DNA of 64,000 nucleotides from JABWAJ01 sp038323375 (GTDB lineage Bacteria > Bacteroidota > Bacteroidia > Chitinophagales > Saprospiraceae). This document shows positions 27,179 through 35,593 of this stretch, piece by piece; the first letter of the stretch is position 1; each line of letters starts with the position of its first letter. Location of the stretch: contig JBBQGV010000010.1 of the NCBI GenBank assembly GCA_038323375.1, positions 1 to 64,000 of the forward strand, read 5' to 3'. The position numbers and the translations under genes are program-made. A model generated the notes under the pieces. That model was given only the letters and a program-made list of their open reading frames with translations, was not told the origin of the DNA and searched no databases.

Positions 27179-27873
27179 TGTTCGCGCTGCTCCCGGCGCT
27201 TTTTGTCGTTTCCTTCGCACAGGCACAGCGCTACAGCGGCGGCAACTACAATTTTTATAACTTTGAAAAAAAAGCCTACTACTTCGGCATCACGTTGGGT
27301 AGGAATACCTCTTCTTTCAAGCCATTTCGCTCCAAAGAGTTTTTGCTAAACGATACGATCATCGGCATCGAAAGCATCAGCGGCCCCGGGTTCAACCTCG
27401 GTATTGTGACCAACCTGAAGATTGGGGACTATTTCGATTTCCGCTTCACCCCCACCCTGTCTTTTGCCGAGCGCAATATTCGCTACAACAAAGACAGCCG
27501 GTTTTCCAATTTCAGCCAGCGAAGCATCGAGCAGGTACTGGTAGAAATGCCGTTCCAATTCCGTTATAAATCAGCACCCTACCGCGATTTTCGCCTTTTC
27601 GTCACCGCCGGAATCAAATATTCCTTCGATGTAGCGAGCGATTCTCGTACCCGTCAGGCTGGAAATATCGTCAAAATTGCGCCCAACGACTTTGCCGTGG
27701 AATACGGTGCCGGCATCCAGTTTTTCTTCCCTTATTTTATCTTTTCACCGGAGTTTAAAATGTCGAACGGCATTGGCAACATCCTTATTTACAACGACAA
27801 CATCGAGGAATCAACGGTATTGGATAAGATTTTGTCCAGAACTTTTACGATTTCTCTGCACTTTGAAGGGTGA
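27151..27873 (+). CDS. porT: type IX secretion component PorT
   Basis: 240 residues. Signal peptide (HLRGKKIMFALLPALFVVSF, ending at AQAQ), then an eight-strand-like beta-barrel containing KKAYYFGITLGRNTSSFK, FNLGIVTNLKIGDYFDFRF, EMPFQFRYKSAPYRDFRLF and ending in ISLHFEG. PorT-family proteins are needed for T9SS, the system that exports proteins with sorting domains such as those near 8.8, 10.5 and 47.7 kb. The ATG at 27151 supplies a basic n-region and overlaps ubiE by 28 bp; the ATG at 27178 (TAATG overlap with the ubiE stop) is the alternative. Operon with ubiE. Confidence 0.85.
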   Translation: MFHLRGKKIMFALLPALFVVSFAQAQRYSGGNYNFYNFEKKAYYFGITLGRNTSSFKPFRSKEFLLNDTIIGIESISGPGFNLGIVTNLKIGDYFDFRFTPTLSFAERNIRYNKDSRFSNFSQRSIEQVLVEMPFQFRYKSAPYRDFRLFVTAGIKYSFDVASDSRTRQAGNIVKIAPNDFAVEYGAGIQFFFPYFIFSPEFKMSNGIGNILIYNDNIEESTVLDKILSRTFTISLHFEG

Positions 27874-27880
27874 TTACTTC

Positions 27881-28012
27881 GTGTCTGTCTTTATAGTCCG
27901 ATAACTGCGTTATGTTTAGCCCCAAAATCGGTCATTTACGCGAGTAAACTCCCGTTTTTGGGGCTAAACATGCCTTGTTCTCGAACTCTAAAGAGCAGAC
28001 ACCCGACTAAAT
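27881..28012. repeat. structured dispersed element, copy B
   Basis: Outer arms gtgtctgtctttatagt (27881-) and actctaaagagcagacac (ends 28002). The inner stem is a perfect 16 bp (atgtttagccccaaaa at 27912-27927, ttttggggctaaacat at 27956-27971). Apical hairpin tttac-gcga-gtaaa at 27935-27948. It starts 7 bp after the porT stop. Confidence 0.9.
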
Positions 28013-28131
28013 GAGTCCGATAACTGCGTTGTATTTTGCCCCAAAACTGGTCATTTACGCGAGTAAACTCCCGTTTTTGGGGCTAAACATGCCTTGCTCT
28101 CGAACTCTAAAGAGCAGACACCCGACTAAAT
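28013..28131. repeat. structured dispersed element, copy C
   Basis: Directly follows copy B head to tail without a spacer and lacks the outermost gtgtctgtctt. Its right half is nearly identical to B (two or three changes); its left half resembles copy A (gttgtattttg). Apical hairpin at 28054-28067. Confidence 0.9.
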
Positions 28132-28334
28132 GTAGCTGCGTTACGTTCGGCCTAAGCTAGATGGACACGGAGTCTCGCGGAGTAAACACGAAGTCTCACG
28201 GAGTGGCTTTACTCTGCGAGACTTCGTGTTTACTCCGTGAAACTCCGTGTTATAAGAATTTCGGACGCCTCGCGTCCTCTTATTGGACTTTTACATGACC
28301 GCTGAAGCTCAGACACCGACTCTAAAAACAGATA
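28132..28334. other. remainder of the porT-acpH intergenic region
   Basis: Contains gctgcgttacgttcggcct (28136-) and, at 28303-28330, ctcagacaccgactctaaa, which look like the two halves of a decayed fifth copy of the element. The long hairpin at 28165-28250 lies between them, plus a small hairpin ggacgc-ctc-gcgtcc (28263-28277). No gene. Confidence 0.45.
28165..28250. repeat. 40-bp-arm hairpin
   Basis: Arms 28165-28204 and 28211-28250 match at 36 of 40 positions with a six-base loop. Each arm is itself an imperfect tandem duplication of acacGgAGTCTCgCgGAGT-type units of about 20 bp. The stem is long enough to extrude as a cruciform. Confidence 0.85.
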
Positions 28335-28910
28335 CTATTTAAATACCTTGATGGATTCAATCAAATCAGGAAAAAACACCCCGAATTCTATCTGCAATGC
28401 TGGCATGTGGTGCTGTAAACTCTCTACCGCGCCATCCAAATGGGTGGGTGCCGACACGTAGTGCCGCATGCGTTCAAACGCAAAATCAAGTCCCTCGAAG
28501 GTTCCGTATTTCAACAGCCAGTTGTCAGAGATCATGCGTTCCAGGCGCTGGGCGACCGGCTCGGGCATCAAATCGGTGTAGCGCAACAATACGGCATAAG
28601 CCCGGTTCGCAAACTCATGTAACGGTTCCTGGCTGTATTGCGCCCAGTTTTGCGTCAGCAAATGGTCGTAATAGACATCCATCAGCACCGCTGCGTACTT
28701 GTGATGTTCGGGGTAAAGCCTGCGCACCCCTTGCAAAACTGCAGGATGCTGATCCGTATACGTATCTATATGGCGGTGCAGTTTGACGCCTTCCCGGATG
28801 GCTGCGGGAAGGGCCTGAACTTGCTTATTCCGCAAAAAATCCCCCAGAAAGTTGCCGACAATCCAGCCTTCGTTGTCGCCGGAAAGAAAAGTATGTGCGA
28901 GAAAATTCAT
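28335..28910 (-). CDS. acpH: acyl carrier protein phosphodiesterase
   Basis: 191 residues of the AcpH/DUF479 family, HD-related hydrolases that remove 4'-phosphopantetheine from ACP. Family features are MNFLAHTFLSG at the N-terminus, IVGNFLGDFLRNK, LHRHIDTYTDQHP (metal-binding His/Asp) and MDVYYDHLLTQNWAQY. Normal length, intact. Convergent with porT across the repeat cluster; 33 bp upstream of it lies the end of the helicase gene in the same direction, so the two may be co-transcribed. Confidence 0.9.
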   Translation of the reverse strand: MNFLAHTFLSGDNEGWIVGNFLGDFLRNKQVQALPAAIREGVKLHRHIDTYTDQHPAVLQGVRRLYPEHHKYAAVLMDVYYDHLLTQNWAQYSQEPLHEFANRAYAVLLRYTDLMPEPVAQRLERMISDNWLLKYGTFEGLDFAFERMRHYVSAPTHLDGAVESLQHHMPALQIEFGVFFPDLIESIKVFK

Positions 28911-28943
28911 GCTAATTTGAAAATTTAAAATAACAAATAAACC

Positions 28944-31900
28944 TCAAGAACGGTTAACGACGGTACAAAAACCGATTAATTCCCGATAAATTGCGCTGTG
29001 GGCCAGCAATTCCGGATTACCGAGTATGATAATCTGCTCGCGCGCGCGGGTCAACGCCACATTTAGCTTGCGGTCAATGCCTTCGTCTGAAAGGGAACTC
29101 AGGATATTCAATTGATGCAACGTATTCGTACACAGCGAGATAATGATGATGTCGCGCGCACCACCCTGGTAGCGCTCTACGGTATCCACCGTGATTTGGT
29201 CTGGGTCGAACCCGCTTTGAGCCAAAGTCTGCCGAATGCGGGCAATCTGGGCTCGATAAGGCGTAATGACGCCAATGCTCCCCGGATGAAAAAATTTTCC
29301 GGTAGTTTTATAATGTCCGAACAGGTAATGCACTAAATCAGCAACGGCATCCGATTCGTAAACATTCACTTTTTGAATGGCACCACGCTCATCCACCGGG
29401 GTTGGAATAAAAATAGCACGGGCACTGAAAATTTGTGAATACCAGCCATTTTCAACGACAAGCGCATCGAGCGGCGCGACCTGCCTATCGTAGCCCCACA
29501 CTGCTGAAGGCAAAATTTGCAGGGTCTTTTCGTAAAAAAAGCGATTTGGAAAATCCATAATGGCCTCGTGCATCCGTCCCTGGTGGCTGAGCTGCGCGTA
29601 AGCGTGCGCCCATCCGTTTTGCAGGCAACGCTTGTACAGGCGTTCAAAAAGCGACTGCCGGAGGTTGTTGAGTCCGATAGCCTGCAAATCAGCGTCGGGC
29701 ACCGCAGAAACCGCTTCGTCCTGCGATACCACTGCGGGCAGTTGTTTGTGGTCGCCAATGAGCGCAAACCACGGGAAATTTGGCAACAAACCCACCAGCG
29801 AGGGTTCCAATATCTGCGAAGCCTCGTCAATTATTGCCCGGTGAAAGGTTTTCAGTTTGAACAACTCGGGCTTTCCGGCCACCGATGCCACCGTGCCAAC
29901 CAAAATACGGCAATCGTTGATCAAAGCCTTCAACTCCGCCCTTGTCGTCAGCTTTTCAATATTTGCATCGAACAAGCGCTCGTGAAAACGACTTTCTGTG
30001 GCGTATCGCGACCCGATTCGCAGGTATTGATCGCGCATGTGTTCTCCGATGCTTTCGATGGCTTCGCAAATTTCGTCCACTGCACGGTTGGTATAAGCCA
30101 AAACCATCAGGTTATCGCCCGTGTGTTCAAAAAAATGACCGACCATGCTGCGCAGCATCACGCTGGTTTTGCCGGTTCCGGGCGGCCCCCAGAGCAGGAA
30201 ATAATCTTTAGAAGCCAATATTTTTTGAAAAATAGCCCCTTGTTCCGGCGTCATACCTGCGGGTGAAGCCCCCAATTCGCTATCCTCAACTGCTTCCGGT
30301 GCGCGCAAGCCCAATATCAATTCTTTTTTTGGACGATCCACGCCCGCGAACGCAAACAAGCCGCGGTATTGCGCATTAAAACTGCTGTCCAACAAGTCGT
30401 GTTCGATACTCCAAAACGGCGTTTTTTCTAAGAGCGCCGCGTTGCGCTGGCGGGAGCGAAGGCGCACCAGGATTTGCTCGCGCCTGATTTCCACAATCGT
30501 ACATTTCAACACCTGGTTGCGCAATGCAGCCTGGTCATCCGGATCCCGGCCTGGGTACAACACGGCGATGTCGCCTACCCGGAAATTGGCCAACTCCGGC
30601 GTCCGTTCCGTTCGGGCGAGCCCCAGTAACGGTTCTTCTTCGCCTGCCTTGTTCATTCGTACTTCCAAAAAGTCGAGGATATCAAAGCTTTCACGTTTCT
30701 GATCGCGGGAATTGCGCCAAAGCATCGCCTGACCATTGAGGTTTTCAACGCCCTCCACCCCGGTTTTTGCTAAACGGTGTTCCCGAGCAATGAACCCGGA
30801 AAATGCGATAAAATATTTTCGTTCGAGGTCGTTCATGCCTTCGTAAACCGCAGAAAAAGCGTTGAGGTCGCGCCGCAAAAAAGTCTGATTGCCGGGGCAT
30901 TGGTCGCCGGTGAGTTGGCCAAACAGCCGCCGCCCCTGCTCCGGCAAGGGCGCATCTCCTGTTCCCAGTGCTGCTAAGGCGTACTCCAGTCCCAGTATGC
31001 TGTTGCGCAATTGCAGGGCTTCGTATTGCTGCACTTTCACGGTGGGCGCATAGCGCAGCGGGCGCTCTTCTACTCCCGAATAAAGAATGTAGCACATCGG
31101 GTCGGGGGGCGTGCCAAAGGTGGAGCGCACCAGCAGGTCATAAAGCAGGGTTTGGGTAAAATGGCTGTGGTTGATGCCATAAACATTGGGCTTGAAAATT
31201 TTCCCGCTTTTTAATTCGACAATGGCCGTGCGCGGTTGTGTCCCTTCCGACTGTCGGTAAAAAACGTCCAAACGCCCCTGCAAGCCATAGGTTTCGGAAT
31301 AAAAAGAAGGTTCCACAAAACAATCCGAGGTCGAAATGTCCTGCTCGGCAAAAACCTGTTCCAGCACTTGCCGGAGGTTGGTGTAATGTTTTTGCGATAA
31401 GCCCATCATATCCACCACTTCCCGGTCGTTGAACAAGCAAAACCCCAAAGGGTTGAGGCGGAAAACACGGCTTTTCAGTTCTATGTAGGTCGTATCGGGC
31501 TGGGTAATCAGTTCATCCAAATAAAAATTGGCGATATTACCGAGCATCAGACTGGGCGTGGTTTCTTTTGGCAAAAATTTATCTAAGAGGTACTGCCAGG
31601 GAAAAGGGGTTCCGTCGAGTACGCTGCCAGCAATGGCCGATACGTCCACCAAGTGGTCTGGAGCGAAAACAAAAGCGCGTGGTCGGTAAATGCCATCGGC
31701 GCCGATTTCCACGTCCAGCAGGTTAATGGTTACCGGAAAACCAAAAACGGCGCGCAGGTTTTTGATGCCCGGCGTGAACGGTTCGTTCCGGTCGGCAATA
31801 TGGTATTGCACCCGCACGGTTTCTTCCGGCGCTTCTTCGTCCCGTGCGATTAATTGCGTTTTTTCTACGTCTTCCTCCAGGATCAACACCCGGGCTTTAC

Positions 31901-32324
31901 TTCGGAAAGATTTGATGGCGTTGGGTGCGAAATCAACCGACCAGCGAACAGGCAGCAGCGTTGCCAATGCAGGGGGAATGGCCGAACCGGACAGTGCTTC
32001 CAGGGCAACCGCCGTCGCTTTCAACCCTAATTGCAGCAAATCGGGCGCTGGAAATTTTGGTTGGTTCGACACGCCGCATTTCCGAAAGGTATGCAGGTAG
32101 TATTGCAGGCTTTTGTCCAATTGCCATTTGTGGCAAATGTAGGCTAAGCGCGCAAACAAGGTGGCAAATTGCAGGCGTTCGGTTTTGGTGGCTTCAAGTA
32201 ATACGGCTAAAAATAAGCGATGTGCCTCTCCGATCCTGATTGTCAGGTCTTTATCCTTTTGTACCGCGATTTTTTCCAATTCGCGGTACAAAAGAAGCGC
32301 TGTTTCCGGGCGAATCGCCTTCAT
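28944..32324 (-). CDS. Dna2-like nuclease-helicase (PD-(D/E)XK plus superfamily 1 helicase)
   Basis: 1,126 residues. The N-terminal half has a Cas4/RecB-like nuclease site: GRLDVF near residue 346 and VELKSGK near 370, followed by HFTQTLLYDLL. The C-terminal half is an SF1 helicase of the Upf1/Dna2 group: Walker A GPPGTGKTS near 710, Walker B IIDEASQ near 835, GDHKQLPAV near 856, QGRMHEAIMDFPNRFF, and VDTVERYQGGARDIIIISL near 1053. Known Dna2-type enzymes process flaps and DNA ends; some bacterial relatives serve in defence. Start at MKAIRPETALLLYRELEKIA (32322-32324); the first 13 codons of the longer frame come from an adjacent inverted-repeat element. No partner gene suggests a defence operon, although a toxin-antitoxin pair follows upstream. 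Confidence 0.85.
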   Translation of the reverse strand: MKAIRPETALLLYRELEKIAVQKDKDLTIRIGEAHRLFLAVLLEATKTERLQFATLFARLAYICHKWQLDKSLQYYLHTFRKCGVSNQPKFPAPDLLQLGLKATAVALEALSGSAIPPALATLLPVRWSVDFAPNAIKSFRSKARVLILEEDVEKTQLIARDEEAPEETVRVQYHIADRNEPFTPGIKNLRAVFGFPVTINLLDVEIGADGIYRPRAFVFAPDHLVDVSAIAGSVLDGTPFPWQYLLDKFLPKETTPSLMLGNIANFYLDELITQPDTTYIELKSRVFRLNPLGFCLFNDREVVDMMGLSQKHYTNLRQVLEQVFAEQDISTSDCFVEPSFYSETYGLQGRLDVFYRQSEGTQPRTAIVELKSGKIFKPNVYGINHSHFTQTLLYDLLVRSTFGTPPDPMCYILYSGVEERPLRYAPTVKVQQYEALQLRNSILGLEYALAALGTGDAPLPEQGRRLFGQLTGDQCPGNQTFLRRDLNAFSAVYEGMNDLERKYFIAFSGFIAREHRLAKTGVEGVENLNGQAMLWRNSRDQKRESFDILDFLEVRMNKAGEEEPLLGLARTERTPELANFRVGDIAVLYPGRDPDDQAALRNQVLKCTIVEIRREQILVRLRSRQRNAALLEKTPFWSIEHDLLDSSFNAQYRGLFAFAGVDRPKKELILGLRAPEAVEDSELGASPAGMTPEQGAIFQKILASKDYFLLWGPPGTGKTSVMLRSMVGHFFEHTGDNLMVLAYTNRAVDEICEAIESIGEHMRDQYLRIGSRYATESRFHERLFDANIEKLTTRAELKALINDCRILVGTVASVAGKPELFKLKTFHRAIIDEASQILEPSLVGLLPNFPWFALIGDHKQLPAVVSQDEAVSAVPDADLQAIGLNNLRQSLFERLYKRCLQNGWAHAYAQLSHQGRMHEAIMDFPNRFFYEKTLQILPSAVWGYDRQVAPLDALVVENGWYSQIFSARAIFIPTPVDERGAIQKVNVYESDAVADLVHYLFGHYKTTGKFFHPGSIGVITPYRAQIARIRQTLAQSGFDPDQITVDTVERYQGGARDIIIISLCTNTLHQLNILSSLSDEGIDRKLNVALTRAREQIIILGNPELLAHSAIYRELIGFCTVVNRS

Positions 32325-32335
32325 TGTCTTTTTAG

Positions 32336-32508
32336 ATATTAGACTTGTTGCGACGGGAATCATCGCGGGGTAGGAATGGCTCTTTTTTGTACACTCATCA
32401 CCTTTTTTTCGTCACAGAACAGGGCTATGATCCTCAAAAAACGCTTTGATTGGTCAAAAAATAGCTCATTCCTCCCACCACGCTGACCCGTCGCAACAAG
32501 TCTATTAG
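32336..32508. repeat. MITE-like inverted-repeat element
   Basis: tagacttgttgcgacggg (32340-32357) is perfectly repeated in inverse at 32487-32504, and weaker pairing continues inward (ggggtaggaatggct near 32367-32381 against agctcattcctccc near 32463). Total about 170 bp with no open frame. It abuts the helicase start and must contain or displace its promoter. Confidence 0.75.
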
Positions 32509-32636
32509 AAAAACGGGGAGTATGCTACCTGTCAGAATTGGTAACGAATCTACAACATTTTTACTGCATGGGAAAGTCTGAGGGCGGATGGTTGAGTTGG
32601 TTCGTGTTATTTGACGCCCAACCGGTATATCAAGCT
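32509..32636. other. spacer between the inverted-repeat element and the toxin gene
   Basis: About 130 bp with no recognisable gene; it may be residue of an older insertion. Confidence 0.35.
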
Positions 32637-32921
32637 TTAGCTGAATGGATTGCCCATTCTGACATCAAAAACAGAAATAATGGTAATTGAGTTTTTCCCA
32701 ACTTCGTAAACCAAAGCTACATTTTTCGTGACAACGCAACGGCGAAATTTAGGGAACCTTCTTGCTGGCGGGCAGAAATGCTTAAATTGGCGGAAATTGG
32801 CAATAAGGGCATTCATCTTGTCATCCAACTTCAAGACAGCGTCGGTTGAATTTCGGTAAGTTTGTTCCAGGACTTCCAGATAATCATCTTTGGCGGCAAG
32901 GGTGATATCAACTTTTATCAT
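32637..32921 (-). CDS. RelE/ParE-family toxin
   Basis: 94 residues with the RelE/ParE fold pattern: an N-terminal strand (MIKVDITLAAKDDYLEVLEQ), two helices (DAVLKLDDKMNALIANFRQF), then strands with FRRCVVTKNVALVYEVGKN and ITIISVFDVRMGN. Such toxins inhibit translation or gyrase; the substrate cannot be told from sequence. It is 12 bp downstream of the likely antitoxin gene, in one operon. Confidence 0.8.
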   Translation of the reverse strand: MIKVDITLAAKDDYLEVLEQTYRNSTDAVLKLDDKMNALIANFRQFKHFCPPARRFPKFRRCVVTKNVALVYEVGKNSITIISVFDVRMGNPFS

Positions 32922-32933
32922 AAAAAAAGAAGG

Positions 32934-33188
32934 TTATTGGGGTCGAATTTTTTGCCCTGCTTTTTGCTGAACGGCTTCCCATGAAACCACTTTGCCTTCT
33001 AACGCCTGAGCAGTTCCAGTTTCAATTTCCCCTTTTTCTTCTTCTGAAATCATATCCCACCAATCCACTTCTTCATCGCGTAGAGAAGCAAACATGGCTG
33101 CAATTTGTTCGAGGATAACAGGGTCGTCGGTTTCTACCACCATCCTGTGAAGATTATTTTTCAGATCGCTGGTACTCATTGTATTCAA
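32934..33188 (-). CDS. putative antitoxin of the RelE/ParE pair
   Basis: 84 residues, acidic, starting MSTSDLKNNLHRMVVETDDP with short helices and no clear DNA-binding motif; DEEVDWWDMISEEEKGEIETG is a segment seen in Bacteroidota antitoxins next to RelE-type toxins. Start at 33188 or at the second Met (33179). The assignment rests mainly on gene order and size. A well-formed promoter lies 23 bp upstream, so the pair has its own transcript. Confidence 0.72.
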   Translation of the reverse strand: MNTMSTSDLKNNLHRMVVETDDPVILEQIAAMFASLRDEEVDWWDMISEEEKGEIETGTAQALEGKVVSWEAVQQKAGQKIRPQ

Positions 33189-33211
33189 AATATGAAAATG
33201 AATCTATTGTA

Positions 33212-33242
33212 CAAACCTACAAAAAAACATCGCTTTTTGCAA
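33212..33242 (-). promoter_or_regulatory. promoter of the toxin-antitoxin operon
   Basis: Minus strand: TTG (33240-33242), 20-bp spacer, TAGGTTTG (33212-33219). Full match to TTG/TAnnTTTG, ending 23 bp before the antitoxin ATG. Confidence 0.75.
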
Positions 33243-33272
33243 GGTGACTCCCCTTGTCTTATTTTTTTAGCG

Positions 33273-33575
33273 TTACCGGTTCAGGAAAGCCTGAATGCCA
33301 ATGGTCAATCCAATGAGGGTGACGCCGCCGCCAAAGTCAAAAGCAAAGGCTGGTTCCAATGCAACGCCGTCGTTCAGGAAAAGGGAATACCCAAAGGCGC
33401 CGCCAAACCGGGTGGAACTGGCGGCGCTGTCGAATCCGTCCAAATTCGTGCTGGTAAAGTTCAGATTAGCCTGTAAGAACAGTCCTTTCAAAACGTAATA
33501 GCGCGCGAAAAGTCCCAGACCAAACTGTGAAAACCCTTCCCCTGCCGCCACGCCAATATTGGCACCGATAGCCAA
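33273..33575 (-). pseudogene. remnant of an outer-membrane beta-barrel protein
   Basis: About 100 residues of amphipathic strands (FGLGLFARYYVLKGLFLQANL, FGGAFGYSLFLNDGVALEP) ending TIGIQAFLNR: the last strands of a porin-family barrel. There is no ATG and no signal peptide. The coding-like text continues upstream (GKWARTAFFVEDDLAIG) into the terminator of the TPR gene at about 33625, then stops resembling a barrel. I read this as the 3' remnant of a gene whose first half was deleted. A TTG at 33575 could start a short protein, which would be unlikely to function. Confidence 0.65.
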
Positions 33576-33587
33576 GTCGTCCTCAAC

Positions 33588-33626
33588 AAAAAAAGCAGTC
33601 CGAGCCCATTTGCCCGAACTGCTTTT
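33588..33626 (-). terminator. intrinsic terminator of the YfgM-like gene
   Basis: On the minus strand, gcagttcgggc pairs with gctcggactgc (33595-33605 and 33612-33622), followed by seven T (33588-33594). About 50 bp after the stop codon at 33675. Confidence 0.8.
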
Positions 33627-33674
33627 CCCGAAAAGACCGCACGCCGGTCTTCCTTCCTTTTGCAGAAGCTTTGT

Positions 33675-34370
33675 TTACTGCCCGCCGGAAACGCGGATAA
33701 TGTACTTTTCGACGTCTGCCGCTGCAGGAGAATCGGGGTAGTCCTTTTTGATGCTTTCATAAGCAGCTTTGGCTTCCGCCAGATTGCCGTTCTTTTCGTG
33801 CAACATGCCGACCTTTTTCAGGTAGTAAGACGCGATAACCTCATTATCCGTTTCTTTCGCTGCATCCTGATACAGGCTCATGGCTTTGGTCAAGTCGCCT
33901 TTTTCACCGTAGGCATCGCCGAGTGCGCCGGATTTCATGGCAGGCGTGATTTCGCCGGCTGCATTAAAATCTTCCAGATAGGAAATGGCCGCATCGAACT
34001 GGCCAAGTTGCAGGTAGCAAAGTCCTGCGTAATATTTGGACAGATTGCCTGCTTTGGAGCCGCCATAGTTGTCTATGACGTCCAAGAATCCACTGTAACC
34101 GCCGCCCGGGTTAGTGAGGGCTAATTTGAAAGAATCTTTTTCAAATTGCACTTGTGCCTGGAACATCTGCTCCACTGCATCCCGCTGGCGCGGGTCGGAA
34201 ACAAAATTTTTATATAGAAAAATGCCCAAGGCGACTACGACGAGTCCGCCGACGAGTCCAAATACCAAAGTGCGATTCTTTTCCAGAAAACTCTGGGCCT
34301 GACTGCTGACTTCTACAAGGTTCAATAACGTTTCGTCCCCTTTCTTCTGATTGCTCTTCCTGGTTGACAT
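33675..34370 (-). CDS. membrane-anchored TPR protein, YfgM-like
   Basis: 231 residues. A short cytoplasmic N-terminus (MSTRKSNQKKGDETLLNLVE), a single transmembrane helix (about 38-60, TLVFGLVGGLVVVALGIFLY), then TPR helices (SKYYAGLCYLQLGQFDAAISYLEDF, ALGDAYGEKGDLTKAMSLYQDAA, GMLHEKNGNLAEAKAAYESIKKDYP) facing the periplasm. The layout resembles YfgM/TPR_21 proteins that assist Sec-dependent chaperoning. The start at 34368-34370 is set by the basic N-terminus; the extension to 34568 overlaps the divergent aldolase. Confidence 0.85.
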   Translation of the reverse strand: MSTRKSNQKKGDETLLNLVEVSSQAQSFLEKNRTLVFGLVGGLVVVALGIFLYKNFVSDPRQRDAVEQMFQAQVQFEKDSFKLALTNPGGGYSGFLDVIDNYGGSKAGNLSKYYAGLCYLQLGQFDAAISYLEDFNAAGEITPAMKSGALGDAYGEKGDLTKAMSLYQDAAKETDNEVIASYYLKKVGMLHEKNGNLAEAKAAYESIKKDYPDSPAAADVEKYIIRVSGGQ

Positions 34371-34496
34371 GGCTTGTTTTTGAATAAGTTTGAAAAAAAG
34401 CGACGCAAAAATAAAAGTTTGTTTCACATTATTATAGCAATGACAGACCTTTGTGTCCGAAGTAATCTTTCCACCATCAATAAATGCTGCTACAAC

Positions 34497-35579
34497 ATGA
34501 GCAATACCAGCAAAACAAGATTCAAAACGGGCGTCATTTGGGGCGATGAACTGGCAGATTTGCTGCAATACGCCAATGAAAATGACTTCGCGATGCCCGC
34601 AGTCAACGTCATAGGCACCAACTCGATCAACGCCGTCCTGGAAACGGCTCGTGAAGTAAATTCACCGGTCATGGTTCAATTCTCCAACGGCGGCGGCAGT
34701 TTTTTCGCCGGCAAAGGACTTTCCAATAAAGACCAGGAATCGTCCATACTCGGTTCCATTTCGGGTGCTATGCACGTACATACAATGGCGGAAGCTTATG
34801 GGGTGACCGTGGTATTGCATACTGACCACTGCGCCAAAAGCCTGTTGCCCTGGGTGGATGGGCTGCTCGATTTTGGCGAACGTTTTTTTGCAGAACGTGG
34901 CAAACCGTTGTTCAGCTCCCACATGCTGGATCTTTCTGAAGAGCCCCTTCACGAAAATGTGGAAATCTGCGAGCGCTACCTCCAACGCATGGATAAGCTG
35001 GGCATGACCCTCGAAATCGAGCTGGGCGTCACCGGCGGCGAAGAAGACGGCGTAGACAACTCCGAAGTAGACAACGCCAAGCTGTATACGCAGCCCGAAG
35101 AAGTTTCCTATGCATACGAGCACCTGAGCAAAATCAGCAAGCGCTTCACCATTGCGGCGGCTTTCGGAAACGTACACGGCGTATACAAACCCGGTAATGT
35201 GCAGTTGCAACCGGTGATCCTCAAAAACTCGCAGGAGTTCGTGAAAGCCAAATTCAATACGGGCGACAACCCGATCAACTTTGTTTTCCACGGCGGCTCG
35301 GGGTCTTCCCGCGAAGAAATCCGCGAAGCCATCCGCTACGGCGCGGTGAAAATGAACATTGACACCGACATGCAGTGGGCGTTCTGGGAAGGCATCCACG
35401 ATTACTACGAAGCCAAACGCGGCTACCTGCAAGGGCAAATCGGCAACCCGGAAGGCGAAGACAAGCCCAATAAAAATTACTACGACCCGCGGAAATGGCT
35501 GCGCGCTGGCGAAGAAAGCTTCATTGCAAGGCTGAAACATGCGTTTGAGGATTTGGATTGTATTGGGCGGAATGCCTGA
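34497..35579 (+). CDS. fbaA: class II fructose-bisphosphate aldolase
   Basis: 360 residues. Cleaves fructose 1,6-bisphosphate to triose phosphates using zinc. Seen are VVLHTDHCAKSLLPW (zinc His and catalytic Asp), EIELGVTGGEEDGVDN (class IIA loop), AFGNVHGVYKPGNV and FHGGSGSSREEI (zinc His and phosphate loop) and the C-terminal VKMNIDTDMQWAFWEG. Length as in the E. coli-type IIA enzyme. The ATG at 34497 (MSNTSKTRFKTGV) is chosen; the frame opens at 34374. A TTG-N18-TAAGTTTG match at 34364-34392 is a possible distal promoter. Confidence 0.95.
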   Translation: MSNTSKTRFKTGVIWGDELADLLQYANENDFAMPAVNVIGTNSINAVLETAREVNSPVMVQFSNGGGSFFAGKGLSNKDQESSILGSISGAMHVHTMAEAYGVTVVLHTDHCAKSLLPWVDGLLDFGERFFAERGKPLFSSHMLDLSEEPLHENVEICERYLQRMDKLGMTLEIELGVTGGEEDGVDNSEVDNAKLYTQPEEVSYAYEHLSKISKRFTIAAAFGNVHGVYKPGNVQLQPVILKNSQEFVKAKFNTGDNPINFVFHGGSGSSREEIREAIRYGAVKMNIDTDMQWAFWEGIHDYYEAKRGYLQGQIGNPEGEDKPNKNYYDPRKWLRAGEESFIARLKHAFEDLDCIGRNA

Positions 35580-35593
35580 TTTCATAGTAGAGG

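Noticed and set aside
27881..28131. Copies B and C as a CRISPR array or riboswitch
   Set aside because: Two adjoining copies of about 120-130 nt without unique spacers, and they lie after porT in a convergent intergenic region rather than in a 5' leader.
28944..33188. Helicase, toxin and antitoxin as one defence island
   Set aside because: The toxin-antitoxin pair has its own consensus promoter, and an inverted-repeat element separates it from the helicase; no other defence genes are adjacent.
33675..33740. Readthrough fusion of the YfgM-like protein to the barrel remnant
   Set aside because: The frames happen to agree after the TAA, but the connecting text is not protein-like and contains the terminator hairpin.
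34662..35585. 307-codon minus-strand frame opposite fbaA
   Set aside because: It is antisense to a fully conserved aldolase, its translation is rich in Phe/Val/His/Ala as expected of a mirrored frame, and no family is recognisable.
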